From Methylocystis sp. (GTDB lineage: Bacteria; Pseudomonadota; Alphaproteobacteria; Rhizobiales; Beijerinckiaceae), in the NCBI GenBank assembly GCA_020252485.1, contig JADCCX010000009.1, positions 1 to 64,000 on the forward strand: a DNA stretch of 64,000 nt, given 5' to 3'. The translations under genes were made by a program, and so were the position numbers. Below are positions 16,298 through 25,388 of this stretch, piece by piece (position 1 is the first letter of the stretch; every line of letters begins with the position of its first letter). Under the pieces are notes generated by a model. The model saw only the letters and a program-made list of their open reading frames with translations. It did not search any database and was not told where the DNA came from.

Positions 16298-16458
16298 CAG
16301 GCGATGGCGAAGAGCGCTGGTTCGTCCGACATGCGGACCTGATCTACAAGCTGATCCTCGTGGGCTTGATCGGCCTGTGGGTGGCGTTTCCGCCCCATAC
16401 CTCGCAGCCATCGGTTGCGAAACCCCAGTCGACCGTTGCGACCGGCATGCCGACATGA
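16294..16458 (+). CDS. 54-aa single-span membrane peptide between cysN and cysG
   Basis: The ATG at 16294 overlaps the cysN stop by 4 nt and the stop overlaps the cysG start by 4 nt, so the frame is locked into the operon. The peptide has one hydrophobic segment (LIYKLILVGLIGLWVAFPP) and a short polar tail. No family is recognised. Given the DUF2061 membrane domain just upstream, a membrane-associated role in the same complex is possible but unproven. Confidence 0.6.
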   Translation: MTGDGEERWFVRHADLIYKLILVGLIGLWVAFPPHTSQPSVAKPQSTVATGMPT

Positions 16459-17924
16459 GCGCGTCCCGATCTCCGGAAGCACGCTCGGCCGCGCGCATTG
16501 CCCCGCTCGCGACGCTGCCGCTTTTCCACAAGCTTGTCGGGCGCAAGGTCGTGCTTGCCGGAGACAGCGACGGCGCTGTCTGGAAGGCTGAACTTCTCGC
16601 GGCGGCGGGAGCCGACCTCGTAGTGTTCGCTCCCGAGAGGCCGGAAGCTTTCGCAGCTCTGGCGGATGATCCGCCTGCGGGCAGCGTTGCTGTCTTTCCG
16701 CGCACTTGGCTGCCGGTGGATCTCGGGAACGCGCGCTTCGCCGTCGCTGATGTTGAGACAGACGAGGAGGCGGAGCGTTTCGTTGCCGCCGCACGCGCTG
16801 CGGGCGCGGTCGTCAATATCGTCGACAAGCCTGCGTTCTGTGATGTGCAGTTCGGCGCGCTGGTCAACCGTTCGCCGCTGGTCGTCGCCATCTCGACAGA
16901 TGGAGCCGCCCCGGTCTTTGGACAGGCGATCCGCGCCAAGATCGAAGCCGTATTGCCCACTGGCCTGAAGGCCTGGGCCGAGGCGGCCCGCGACTGGCGG
17001 CCCTACGTCCAGGCGCGCGGGCTCGCCTTCGCGGCGCGGCGCGCCTTCTGGGAGCGCTTCACGCGGGCGGCGCTGGACAATACGGACCGGCCTCCCGGGG
17101 ATGTCGACCGGGATGCCCTGCTGGCAACCCTCGACCGGATCGAAGCCGCGCCGCCGCAAGGGCGCGTGACACTCGTTGGCGCTGGCCCCGGCGATCCCGA
17201 ACTGCTGACCCTGAAGGCGGTGCGGGCGCTCCAATCAGCAGATGTCATTCTCTATGATGATCTGGTCTCTGACGGCGTACTCGAGCTGGCGCGGCGCGAG
17301 GCTCGGCGCATGCTTGTCGGCAAGACCGGACATGGGCCCTCGTGCAAGCAATCCGAGATCAACGACCTGATGGTAAAGCTTGCGGGTCAAGGCCGTCACG
17401 TGGTGCGCCTGAAAAGCGGCGATCCGCTCGTCTTCGGCCGTGCGGCCGAGGAGATCGAAGCCTGCGAGAAAGCGGGTTTGGAGGTCGCCATCGTGCCAGG
17501 CGTGACCTCGGCGCAGGGGGCTGCGGCCGAGCTCAAGATTTCGCTGACGGAACGCAGCCATGCCCGCCGCGTCCAGTTCCTCACCGGTCATGGCACAGAT
17601 GGGAGACTGCCTGCGGACATCGATTGGGGAGCGATCGCCGACCCTACCGCGACGACCGTGCTCTACATGCCGCAGAAAACGCTCCGAGAGTTCTGCAACC
17701 AGGCGATCGCCGCCGGTCTCGATCCCGACACTCCGGCGCTCGCCATCCGCAACGCGACGAGACCTTCCAGCGATCATGTCTCGAGCTCCATCATGACATT
17801 GCCAGATTCGCTTCCCATGCTGACTGGTGGAGGACCTCTACTCGTCATGATCGGAAAGGTTTTGAGACGAACCATACAGGCGGCGAGACCCGCGACCTCG
17901 AGCGCGGGAAGCGCCGCCGCTTGA
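16455..17924 (+). CDS. cysG: Siroheme synthase (Met8-like plus uroporphyrinogen methyltransferase)
   Basis: ATG 16455 gives 489 aa. The N-terminal ~210 residues are precorrin-2 dehydrogenase/ferrochelatase-like (KVVLAGDSDGAVWKAELLAA, then VNIVDKPAFCDVQFGALVNR). The C-terminal half is SUMT: VTLVGAGPGDPELLTLKAV, VGKTGHGPSCKQSEINDLMV, VRLKSGDPLVFGRAAEE, VPGVTSAQGAAAELKI. It makes the siroheme used by CysI. In the first domain the usual NAD-binding glycine motif is degenerate (LAGDSDGA). Confidence 0.94.
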   Translation: MSASRSPEARSAARIAPLATLPLFHKLVGRKVVLAGDSDGAVWKAELLAAAGADLVVFAPERPEAFAALADDPPAGSVAVFPRTWLPVDLGNARFAVADVETDEEAERFVAAARAAGAVVNIVDKPAFCDVQFGALVNRSPLVVAISTDGAAPVFGQAIRAKIEAVLPTGLKAWAEAARDWRPYVQARGLAFAARRAFWERFTRAALDNTDRPPGDVDRDALLATLDRIEAAPPQGRVTLVGAGPGDPELLTLKAVRALQSADVILYDDLVSDGVLELARREARRMLVGKTGHGPSCKQSEINDLMVKLAGQGRHVVRLKSGDPLVFGRAAEEIEACEKAGLEVAIVPGVTSAQGAAAELKISLTERSHARRVQFLTGHGTDGRLPADIDWGAIADPTATTVLYMPQKTLREFCNQAIAAGLDPDTPALAIRNATRPSSDHVSSSIMTLPDSLPMLTGGGPLLVMIGKVLRRTIQAARPATSSAGSAAA

Positions 17925-18075
17925 TCGCCCGGAGAAAGCATTTCTCTCAGCGGGCTAAACTTCGCATGTTTGCGTTCGATATAAGTCATTGATTATGTTG
18001 CATTAGTTCTGTCATTCTCCCAGCTCTCGAATGGCCGGGAACGATCCGGCCAGAGCACCGCAGGGAGCCCACACG
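17925..18075. promoter_or_regulatory. Leader region of the sulfate transporter operon
   Basis: A 151-bp gap separates the sulfate-reduction operon from sbp. It starts with a hairpin (GAGAAA/TTTCTC, 17932-17946), which lacks a T-run and so is a weak terminator candidate. AT-rich sequence around 17,975-18,010 could hold a promoter. No clear operator was seen. Confidence 0.35.
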
Positions 18076-19116
18076 ATGCATCAACTGGCTGGAAATAAAG
18101 TCATCGCCAAGCTGTTCACTGGCGCCGCCTTCCTGCTCTGTTTCCTCGTTATTGCCGGCGGCGTGCGGGCGCAGACAGAGCTTCTGAATGTCTCGTATGA
18201 TCCGACGCGCGAGCTCTACCGCGAGTTGAACGCGGCTTTCATCGCGGAATGGAATGCGGCCAACCCGAAGAAGATTTCGGGCATCCGCCAATCCCATGGC
18301 GGCTCGGGCAGCCAGGCGCGCGCGGTAATTGACGGGCTGAACGCCGACGTCGTTACGCTGGCGCTGGCGGGCGACATTGACGCCATCGCCCAGCGGACGA
18401 CCAAACTTCCGAAGGACTGGCAGACGCGGCTGCCCCATAACGCCTCGCCCTACACCTCGACGATCGTCTTCCTCGTGCGCAAGGGCAATCCGAAGGGTGT
18501 TAAGGATTGGAGCGACTTGGTGAAGCCTGGTATCGAGGTGATCACGCCGAATCCAAAGACTTCCGGCGGCGCGCGCTGGAACTATCTCGCCGCGTGGGCA
18601 TACGCCGAGAAAGCCTTCAACAAGGACGAGGCCAAGGTCCGGGACTATATCTCGAAACTGCTATCCAACGTTCCTGTGCTGGACACGGCCGCACGCGGTG
18701 CCACGACGACCTTCACCCAGCGGGGCATTGGTGATGTGTTCCTGTCCTGGGAAAACGAGGCTTTCCTTGCCCTCGCCGAGTTCGGGGCCGACAAGTTCGA
18801 GATCATCGTGCCGAGCATCTCGATCTTGGCCGAGCCGCCGGTTGCGGTTGTCGACGGCAATGTCGATGCCAAAGGCACGCGAGCGGAAGCGGAGGCCTAT
18901 CTGCGGTTCCTCTACACGCCGAGGGCGCAGGCGATCATTGCCAAGAACCACTATCGCCCGCGCGAGCCGCAACACGCCGATCCGAAGGACGTCGCCAAGT
19001 TCCCGAAAGCGACGCTCGTGACCATCGACGAGGTGTTCGGCGGCTGGGCCAAGGCCCAACCGACACACTTCGGTGATGGCGGCACCTTCGACCAGCTCTA
19101 CAAGCCGGGCCGCTGA
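18076..19116 (+). CDS. sbp: Sulfate/thiosulfate-binding periplasmic protein
   Basis: ATG 18076 with CAGGGAG upstream gives 346 aa. It has a signal peptide (hydrophobic stretch to [10 protein letters not shown]) and the Sbp/CysP signatures [33 protein letters not shown] and [19 protein letters not shown]. It delivers sulfate or thiosulfate to CysTWA. It heads an operon with the next three genes (3-nt gap to cysT). Confidence 0.95.
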   Translation: MHQLAGNKVIAKLFTGAAFLLCFLVIAGGVRAQTELLNVSYDPTRELYRELNAAFIAEWNAANPKKISGIRQSHGGSGSQARAVIDGLNADVVTLALAGDIDAIAQRTTKLPKDWQTRLPHNASPYTSTIVFLVRKGNPKGVKDWSDLVKPGIEVITPNPKTSGGARWNYLAAWAYAEKAFNKDEAKVRDYISKLLSNVPVLDTAARGATTTFTQRGIGDVFLSWENEAFLALAEFGADKFEIIVPSISILAEPPVAVVDGNVDAKGTRAEAEAYLRFLYTPRAQAIIAKNHYRPREPQHADPKDVAKFPKATLVTIDEVFGGWAKAQPTHFGDGGTFDQLYKPGR

Positions 19117-19119
19117 GAC

Positions 19120-19980
19120 ATGAGTATTGCGTCTCCCGCCAACCATGGCTCCGCGTGGCGGGAGCGCAGTATCGTTCCCGGCTTTGGAATCAGCTTCGGC
19201 ATCATCGTTACGGCGCTGTCGCTGATCGTGCTAATCCCGCTCGCGGCACTGGTGCTGAAAGCCGCGAGCGCGGGACCGGCCGACATCTGGGCGCTTGCGT
19301 CTTCGCCGCGCGTGCTCGGCGCGCTGCGGCTGTCGTTCGGGGCGGCGCTGCTGGCCGCCTTCGTGAACCTCGTTTTCGGCGTGCTGATCGCCTGGGTGCT
19401 GGTGCGCTACGAATTTCCGGGCAAGCGTTTCATTGATGCCGCCGTCGATCTTCCCTTCGCCCTTCCGACCGCCGTCGCGGGCATCGCGCTTGCGGCCATC
19501 TATGCGCCTAACGGATGGATCGGGTCGCTTCTCGCGCCGCTCGGCATCAAGATCGGCTACACACCCGCCGGCGTGCTCATGGCTCTGATCTTTATCGGGT
19601 TGCCATTCGTGGTGAGGACGGTGCAGCCCGTGTTGGCTGAGATGGAGGCGGAGCTGGAAGAAGCGGCTGCGCTGCTGGGCGCAAGCCGCTGGCGCACGGT
19701 CTGGAGCGTGATCGTGCCGCCAGTCCTGCCCGCCGCCATGACCGGGTTCGTGCTCGCCTTCGCCCGCGCGGTTGGCGAATACGGCTCTGTCATCTTCATC
19801 GCTGGCAACGTGCCGATGGTGTCGGAGATCGCGCCGCTCCTGATCGTCATCCGGCTGGAGCAGTTCGACTATGCCGGCGCCGCCGTGATCGGTGTGCTGA
19901 TGCTGGTCTTGTCATTCATCATCATTCTGGCTCTCAATCTGTTCCAGGGTGCGCTGCGCCGGAGGCTCGGTCATGTCTGA
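19120..19980 (+). CDS. cysT: Sulfate ABC transporter permease CysT
   Basis: A 286-aa inner-membrane permease with six or so hydrophobic segments. Typical motifs are VDLPFALPTAVAGIALAAIY and the EAA loop MEAELEEAAALLGASRWRTV. The C-terminal half shows FARAVGEYGSVIFIAGNVP, a CysT/CysU marker. The stop overlaps the cysW start. Confidence 0.95.
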   Translation: MSIASPANHGSAWRERSIVPGFGISFGIIVTALSLIVLIPLAALVLKAASAGPADIWALASSPRVLGALRLSFGAALLAAFVNLVFGVLIAWVLVRYEFPGKRFIDAAVDLPFALPTAVAGIALAAIYAPNGWIGSLLAPLGIKIGYTPAGVLMALIFIGLPFVVRTVQPVLAEMEAELEEAAALLGASRWRTVWSVIVPPVLPAAMTGFVLAFARAVGEYGSVIFIAGNVPMVSEIAPLLIVIRLEQFDYAGAAVIGVLMLVLSFIIILALNLFQGALRRRLGHV

Positions 19981-20869
19981 CGCCAGCCTGGCCGCAGATG
20001 CCCTGCCCGTCGGTCGGCCCACCGGCCACCGAACTGTCGCACGCGGGGAGAGCGCCGTCGTTCGTGTGGTGCTGATCGGCGTGGGGCTTGGCTTCCTCGC
20101 CTTGTTTCTGGCATTGCCGCTCGCCATCGTCTTCCTCGAAGCCTTCGCGCGGGGCTGGGGCGCCTATCGGGCGGGCATAGCCGATCCGGATTCGCTTTCG
20201 GCCATTCAGCTGACGCTGCTCGTTGCCGCGATTACCATTCCAATCAACGTTGTGGTGGGCATCGCCGGCGCCTGGGCGGTCGCAAAGCACGAATTTCGTG
20301 GCAAGAGCGTGCTGGTCAGCCTGATCGACCTGCCGTTCTCCGTCTCGCCGGTCATCGCCGGCCTCGTGTATGTACTGCTGTTCGGCGCGCAGGGTTACCT
20401 CGGCCCCTTCCTCAAGAGCCAGGGATTACAGATCATTTTTGCGCTTCCGGGCATCGTGCTGGCGACGCTCTTCGTGACGTTTCCCTTCATCGCGCGCGAA
20501 CTGATCCCGCATATGCAGGCGCTGGGTAACGCCGACGAGGAGGCTGCGCTCACCCTTGGGGCCTCGCCCTGGCGCACATTCCTGATGGTGACGCTGCCCA
20601 ACATCAAGTGGAGCCTCCTCTACGGCGTACTGCTCTGCAACGCGCGCGCCATGGGTGAGTTTGGCGCCGTCGCGGTTGTCTCCGGCAAAATCCGCGGGCT
20701 GACCACCACCATGCCGCTGCATGTCGAGATTCTCTACAACGAGTACATGAGCGTCGCCGCTTTCGCGGTCGCCTCGCTGCTGGCGCTGCTCGCGTTGGTG
20801 ACGCTCGCCGCCAAAACCTTCCTCGAATGGCGCTATGCGGACGAGATCGTCGCGACGCGTCGCCATTGA
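19973..20869 (+). CDS. cysW: Sulfate ABC transporter permease CysW
   Basis: ATG 19973 gives 298 aa. Motifs include [20 protein letters not shown], the EAA loop [20 protein letters not shown] and [19 protein letters not shown]. It pairs with CysT to form the channel and overlaps it by 8 nt. Confidence 0.95.
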   Translation: MSDASLAADALPVGRPTGHRTVARGESAVVRVVLIGVGLGFLALFLALPLAIVFLEAFARGWGAYRAGIADPDSLSAIQLTLLVAAITIPINVVVGIAGAWAVAKHEFRGKSVLVSLIDLPFSVSPVIAGLVYVLLFGAQGYLGPFLKSQGLQIIFALPGIVLATLFVTFPFIARELIPHMQALGNADEEAALTLGASPWRTFLMVTLPNIKWSLLYGVLLCNARAMGEFGAVAVVSGKIRGLTTTMPLHVEILYNEYMSVAAFAVASLLALLALVTLAAKTFLEWRYADEIVATRRH

Positions 20870-20891
20870 AGCATTCAACTGGAGTTCACAC

Positions 20892-21938
20892 ATGTCCGTA
20901 TTGCTTCAGATCGACAATGCTGCAAGGCAGTTCGGCAGCTTCGCCGCGCTCAAGGGCGTTTCGCTGGCTATCGAGCCCGGGGAACTCGTGGCGCTGCTCG
21001 GTCCTTCGGGCTCCGGCAAGACGACGCTGCTCCGATTGATTGCCGGGCTGGATTTCCTCGACGGCGGGCGCATCGCCTTCGACGGCGTCGACGGGAATGC
21101 CCTGTCGCTGCGCGACCGGCGGATCGGCATGGTGTTTCAGAGCTACGCGCTGTTTCGCCACCTGACCGTGAGAGACAACGTCGCGTTCGGCCTCAGGGCG
21201 CGCCCGCGCCAGGAGCGCCCGCCGTCGGCGGAGATCGACCGCAGGGTGCGTGATCTGTTGGCGCTGGTGCAACTCGATGGGCTGGAAGGACGCTTCCCGT
21301 CGGAACTGTCAGGCGGCCAACGTCAGCGCGTGGCGCTCGCCCGTGCGCTCGCCATCGAACCGCGTGTGCTTTTGCTGGACGAGCCGTTCGGCGCGCTCGA
21401 CGCCAAGGTCCGCAAGGATCTCCGTGCCTGGCTGCGTGATCTCCACAGCAGGACAGGGCACACGACGGTGTTCGTGACGCACGATCAGGACGAGGCGCTG
21501 GAACTCGCGGACCGCGTTGCGATCTTGCATCAGGGCCGGCTCGAGCAAGTCGGTACTCCGGACGCTATCTACGATCATCCGGCAACGCCTTTCGTTTGCT
21601 CGTTCCTGGGGGAGACGAACCGGTTGCCTGTCGAGGTGCAGGGCGGGCAAGCTTGGCTAGATGATCAGCCGGTCTATGCAGCAAGCACGACGAATGTGAT
21701 CGGCCCCGCCGATCTCTATGTGCGGCCGCAGCATCTGAAGCTTGATCGGCCGGACGTCTCGCCGCTCGCAGGCGTCGTGGAGTTCGTGCGCCGGCATGGG
21801 GCAATCCGACGGGCCGAGGTCGCGATCCGAGGATTATCGAAGCGGCTGGATGTCGACATCGGCGGCGAGATCGCGCCTTCGCATGGCGAGCGTGTGGGCC
21901 TGCGCATTCAGAAAGCGCATCTGTTTGCCGCAGCATGA
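20892..21938 (+). CDS. cysA: Sulfate ABC transporter ATP-binding protein CysA
   Basis: ATG 20892 follows GGAG by about 9 nt and gives 348 aa. Walker A is [18 protein letters not shown], the signature [16 protein letters not shown], and Walker [14 protein letters not shown]. The ~110-residue C-terminal extension carries the TOBE-like domain normal for CysA. It powers sulfate import with Sbp, CysT and CysW. Confidence 0.95.
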   Translation: MSVLLQIDNAARQFGSFAALKGVSLAIEPGELVALLGPSGSGKTTLLRLIAGLDFLDGGRIAFDGVDGNALSLRDRRIGMVFQSYALFRHLTVRDNVAFGLRARPRQERPPSAEIDRRVRDLLALVQLDGLEGRFPSELSGGQRQRVALARALAIEPRVLLLDEPFGALDAKVRKDLRAWLRDLHSRTGHTTVFVTHDQDEALELADRVAILHQGRLEQVGTPDAIYDHPATPFVCSFLGETNRLPVEVQGGQAWLDDQPVYAASTTNVIGPADLYVRPQHLKLDRPDVSPLAGVVEFVRRHGAIRRAEVAIRGLSKRLDVDIGGEIAPSHGERVGLRIQKAHLFAAA

Positions 21939-22090
21939 AATCCTCCGGAGCAGGTCTGCCGGCGCACGATCCTTCAAGGTGGGCGTTGATGGAAGGTTCC
22001 ACTTTTTCTTCACGATGTACTGCGGCCGCCAAGCAAAGATGGCCTCTAACCGCACCTGTCGATGAATCGCAGCGACAAAGCAGATAGACC

Positions 22091-22864
22091 ATGAGTTCCT
22101 TCAGCACCGAAACCGTCACCCACGTTCATCACTGGACCGACACCCTGTTCAGCTTTCGCGCGACGCGCGACAGCGGCTTTCGCTTCCAGAACGGCCAGTT
22201 CGTGATGCTGGGGCTCCCTGGGGAAGGGCGCCCATTGCTGCGCGCCTACAGCGTCGTCAGTCCGAACTACGAGGACGAACTGGAATTCCTGTCGATCAAG
22301 GTACCCGACGGCCCCTTGACGTCCCGGCTCAAGGATATTCGGCCGGGCGAGCCCATCGTCATCGGCCGAAAGGCGACGGGAACGCTGCTTGCGGACAATT
22401 TGCTGACCGGCCGCAATCTCTACCTTATCGGAACGGGTACAGGTCTCGCACCCTTCCTCAGCCTGATCCGCGATCCGGAGGTGTACGAGCGCTTCGCCAA
22501 GGTCGTGCTTGTTCATGGCGTGCGAAAGATCGCCGAACTCGCCTACGGCGATTTGATCGAACGCCAGATTGCAACACACGAGCTCGTAGGCGAACAGGCA
22601 GCGCGACAGCTCCTTTACTATCCGACCGTTACGCGCGAGCCATTCCGCAACAGTGGGCGCATTACGAACCTCGTGAGCTCGGGCAAGCTGTTTAGCGATC
22701 TTGGCTTGTCTGTCTGGGACAGCGCACAGGATCGGGCCATGCTGTGCGGCAGCCCGCAGATGCTGGCCGAGATGGTCGATCTGCTCAGGCGCGACGGTTT
22801 CACGGAAGGCAGCAGTTCTTCTCCCGGAAGTTACGTGATTGAAAAGGCGTTCGTCGAGAAGTAG
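22091..22864 (+). CDS. fpr: Ferredoxin-NADP(+) reductase
   Basis: A 257-aa flavoprotein. FAD-binding motifs are FQNGQFVMLGL and RAYSVVSPNYEDELEF; NADP-binding ones are LYLIGTGTGLAPFLSLIRDP and AMLCGSPQMLAEM. The C-terminus SYVIEKAFVEK is the usual end. Because the cysI here lacks a cysJ partner, this reductase probably supplies reduced ferredoxin for sulfite reduction. No ferredoxin gene is in the window. It is separated from cysA by 152 bp. Confidence 0.93.
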   Translation: MSSFSTETVTHVHHWTDTLFSFRATRDSGFRFQNGQFVMLGLPGEGRPLLRAYSVVSPNYEDELEFLSIKVPDGPLTSRLKDIRPGEPIVIGRKATGTLLADNLLTGRNLYLIGTGTGLAPFLSLIRDPEVYERFAKVVLVHGVRKIAELAYGDLIERQIATHELVGEQAARQLLYYPTVTREPFRNSGRITNLVSSGKLFSDLGLSVWDSAQDRAMLCGSPQMLAEMVDLLRRDGFTEGSSSSPGSYVIEKAFVEK

Positions 22865-22879
22865 CTGCGACGGGCATCC

Positions 22880-23350
22880 TCAGAGTGAGGGCTTTTCCGG
22901 AGGGATCTGGTAAGCCGTGGTCGACTTGACCCGCTCCATGGCAAAGCGGGACGTCACGTTCTTGAGCGGAAACGCCTTGATGAGGCGATTGTAAAAGCCG
23001 TCGTAGGCCGCCATGTCCTCAACGACGACGCGCAGCATGTAGTCGACGTCGCCGGCCATCCGGTACAGCTCCATGACCTCGGGCATGGCCGAGACGCCGG
23101 CTGCGAAGGTTTCAAGCCACGGACCTGAATGGTCCGCCGTTTCAATCGAGACGAAGACGGTGAGCCCAAGTCCGATCTTCTCCGGAGCCACGAGCGCCAC
23201 CTTCTTGGTGATCACGCCGGTCTGCTGGAGCTTCTGGATCCGCTTCCAGCATGGCGTCTGCGACAGACCCACGCGATCTGAAAGCTCAGCCAGCGCGATG
23301 TCGGAATTCTCCTGGAGCAGCGTCAGGATTTTGCGGTCGATGCGATCCAT
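22880..23350 (-). CDS. Lrp/AsnC-family regulator
   Basis: A 156-aa protein with the N-terminal winged helix (MDRIDRKILTLLQENSDIAL, then LSDRVGLSQTPCWKRIQKL) and a C-terminal RAM/ligand domain (FVSIETADHSGPWLETF, then AGDVDYMLRVVVEDM). It is divergent from an SsuA-like transporter operon, with an Lrp-type dyad in between. It probably responds to an amino acid or sulfur compound and controls that operon and itself; this is inferred from position. Confidence 0.9.
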   Translation of the reverse strand: MDRIDRKILTLLQENSDIALAELSDRVGLSQTPCWKRIQKLQQTGVITKKVALVAPEKIGLGLTVFVSIETADHSGPWLETFAAGVSAMPEVMELYRMAGDVDYMLRVVVEDMAAYDGFYNRLIKAFPLKNVTSRFAMERVKSTTAYQIPPEKPSL

Positions 23351-23372
23351 TCTCTTTCCTGGCCTCGATAGA

Positions 23373-23386
23373 GAAGAATTTTCTTC
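23373..23386. promoter_or_regulatory. Lrp-like operator candidate
   Basis: GAAGAA and TTCTTC flank a TT spacer, so the site reads close to the Lrp consensus (AGAATTTTCT core). It lies 22 bp upstream of the Lrp gene start and in the region shared with the divergent transporter operon. Confidence 0.45.
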
Positions 23387-23520
23387 AAGTGTGCCGTCTG
23401 GTAGAATAAAAACATTTATGACGGCTATATTATTGATACTGATAGAACATTATCCTAAATCTGCAAGTCATAGTGTTGTTGCGGCTGTAGTCGGCCATCT
23501 GCCATCAAGGAGAGTTTCCC

Positions 23521-24552
23521 GTGCCTGATCACCTGACGACCAACCGACGGTCATTTCTCGCACTGGCCGCATCCGTCGTGATGTTGCCTCAGGCTGCCTT
23601 GGCGCAGGCCCGCATTCCAGTGCGCGTCGGCGTGATCCCCGTCATCGGCGCGGCACCGGTGTTCGTGGCGGAGGGCGAAGGGTATTTCAGGACTGCGAGC
23701 CTCGATCTCGCCTTCACCACATTCGAGTCCGGTCCCAACATGATCCAGGCGCTGGCCTCGGGCACGATCGATATCTACGTCGCAGGCGTGGCACCGCTGG
23801 GCGTGGCGCGCAGCCGGGGGATTGACGTGAAAGTGGTGGCGAGCACCGCGACCGGCGAAAACGTCTTCGTCGCAACGCCACGCCTAGCGCAGCACTTCGC
23901 AGCGGGCGTGACTCCCGCCGAAGCGTTCAAGCGCTACCGCTCTGCCTCGGGCAAGCCGGCGCGCCTTGCGACGCAGCCGCCCGGATCGGTGCCCAACACG
24001 ACATTGCAATACTGGCTCTGGGAGCAGATCAAGGCCGACAAGGCCGACGTCGAAATCGTCGCCATGGGGATCGACGCCACACAGCAGGCCGTGCTGGCCG
24101 ATGCCGTGGAGGGCGCAACGGTGCGCGAGCCGGCGCTGACCATCATCCAGCGGCGCAATCCGGGCATCCGGCTGATCGCGGAGGGCGACGCCCTGTTCCC
24201 GGGTCAGCCAGGCACCGTGGTCGCCGTCTCGGGCGCTTTCCTCGCCGGGCGTGAGGCTGCTGTTCAGGCCATCGTCAACGGACTCGTTCGCGCTACGGAT
24301 CTGATCGAAAGGGATGTGGCGCGGGCAACGCCCCATGTTGTCGAGCGGCTCGGCAAGGGAATCGTTGAGCCAGACATCATTGCCGCCGCTTTGAAATCCC
24401 CCGCGGCGAAATTCGTGATCGACCCACGCCGCATCATCGAGCCGGCCAAGGCGATGCAGACCTATCAGGTCAAGCTTGGCACGCTCAAGGAAGAGGTTCC
24501 GTTGGACGCGCTCTTCGACAAGCGTTTCATCGAGCGGGCCCCCGCCAGTTGA
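23521..24552 (+). CDS. SsuA/NMT1-like ABC transporter substrate-binding protein
   Basis: GTG 23521 lies behind AAGGAGAG and gives 343 aa. A twin-arginine-like signal (NRRSFLALAA...AALAQA) is followed by the NMT1/SsuA fold: VRVGVIPVIGAAPVFVAEGE, then GPNMIQALASGTIDIYVAG. Relatives bind aliphatic sulfonates, taurine or related nutrients. A sulfonate or other organosulfur ligand is likely from the surrounding genes, but the sequence alone does not prove it. It overlaps or abuts the permease gene. Confidence 0.85.
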   Translation: MPDHLTTNRRSFLALAASVVMLPQAALAQARIPVRVGVIPVIGAAPVFVAEGEGYFRTASLDLAFTTFESGPNMIQALASGTIDIYVAGVAPLGVARSRGIDVKVVASTATGENVFVATPRLAQHFAAGVTPAEAFKRYRSASGKPARLATQPPGSVPNTTLQYWLWEQIKADKADVEIVAMGIDATQQAVLADAVEGATVREPALTIIQRRNPGIRLIAEGDALFPGQPGTVVAVSGAFLAGREAAVQAIVNGLVRATDLIERDVARATPHVVERLGKGIVEPDIIAAALKSPAAKFVIDPRRIIEPAKAMQTYQVKLGTLKEEVPLDALFDKRFIERAPAS

Positions 24553-24578
24553 GCGGGCAAGACGGTCGAACAACGCCC

Positions 24579-25388
24579 ATGACAGATCTGATCGCCAGCG
24601 CGCCAGCACGCGCCACAGGGTCTGGCGCGGCATCCGGGGCAAAGCTCCCGGCCGCGGGCCTTGCTGCGGCGGGTCTGCTTGTGTTTCTTGTGGCCTGGGA
24701 GGTCGTGCCGCGGCTCGGCCTGTTCAATCCCCTGATGCTGCCTGGGCCAAGCGCGATCCCTGCGGCGTTCTGGAGCGAGTTGAAGTCGGGCGCCTGGGGC
24801 TCGGCGGTGGGCTCCAGTCTCGGCCACTACACCATCGGGCTCGCTCTGGGCGCGCTGCTCGGCGTTGTTTTCGGCGTCGCGACCGGGATGTCCAGGCTGG
24901 CGGAAGAGGCCACCGCATGGATCGTGCGCGTGCTGAGGCCGATCCCCGGCCTCGCCTGGGTGCCCTTCGCCATCATCTGGTTTGGGGTCAACCGAACAGC
25001 GGCGGTCTTCATCATCGCCATCGGCGTCTTCTGGATCGTCTTCTTCGCGGCGCACGGCGCAGTACGGAGCGTGGAACGCGACCTGATCGAAGTTGCCGAT
25101 GCTTTCGGCTTTCGCCGCTGGCACGAACGGCTCCTGAAGATCCTGCTGCCGGCTGCGCTGCCCGGCATCCTCGTTGGCCTGCGCACGGCGCTCGGACAGG
25201 CCTGGATGGCGGTGGTTGCCGCCGAAATCTTCGGCGTGCCCGGTCTTGGCCAGCGCATGATGCAGGCCTCCAGCCTGCTCGCGACAGAACTCGTCGTCGT
25301 CTACATGCTGACCATGGCCGCGCTCTATGGCCTTCTCGACAGTGCCTTCGTCGCCCTCCAGAACTGGCTGCTTCGATGGAAAGCGTGA
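24579..25388 (+). CDS. SsuC/TauC-like ABC transporter permease
   Basis: ATG 24579 gives 269 aa (a TTG at 24549 would overlap the preceding stop). Hydrophobic spans and the EAA loop region DLIEVADAFGFRRWHERLLKILLP match the nitrate/sulfonate/taurine permease family, as do the late motifs AWMAVVAAEIFGVPGLGQRM. It forms the channel for the SsuA-like protein upstream and overlaps the ATPase gene by 13 nt. Confidence 0.9.
   Translation: MTDLIASAPARATGSGAASGAKLPAAGLAAAGLLVFLVAWEVVPRLGLFNPLMLPGPSAIPAAFWSELKSGAWGSAVGSSLGHYTIGLALGALLGVVFGVATGMSRLAEEATAWIVRVLRPIPGLAWVPFAIIWFGVNRTAAVFIIAIGVFWIVFFAAHGAVRSVERDLIEVADAFGFRRWHERLLKILLPAALPGILVGLRTALGQAWMAVVAAEIFGVPGLGQRMMQASSLLATELVVVYMLTMAALYGLLDSAFVALQNWLLRWKA

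Noticed and set aside
24476-25375. 300-residue N-terminal extension of the SsuB-like ATPase
   Set aside because: It lies entirely over the permease gene in another frame and has no family resemblance. The ATPase domain begins at ATG 25,376.
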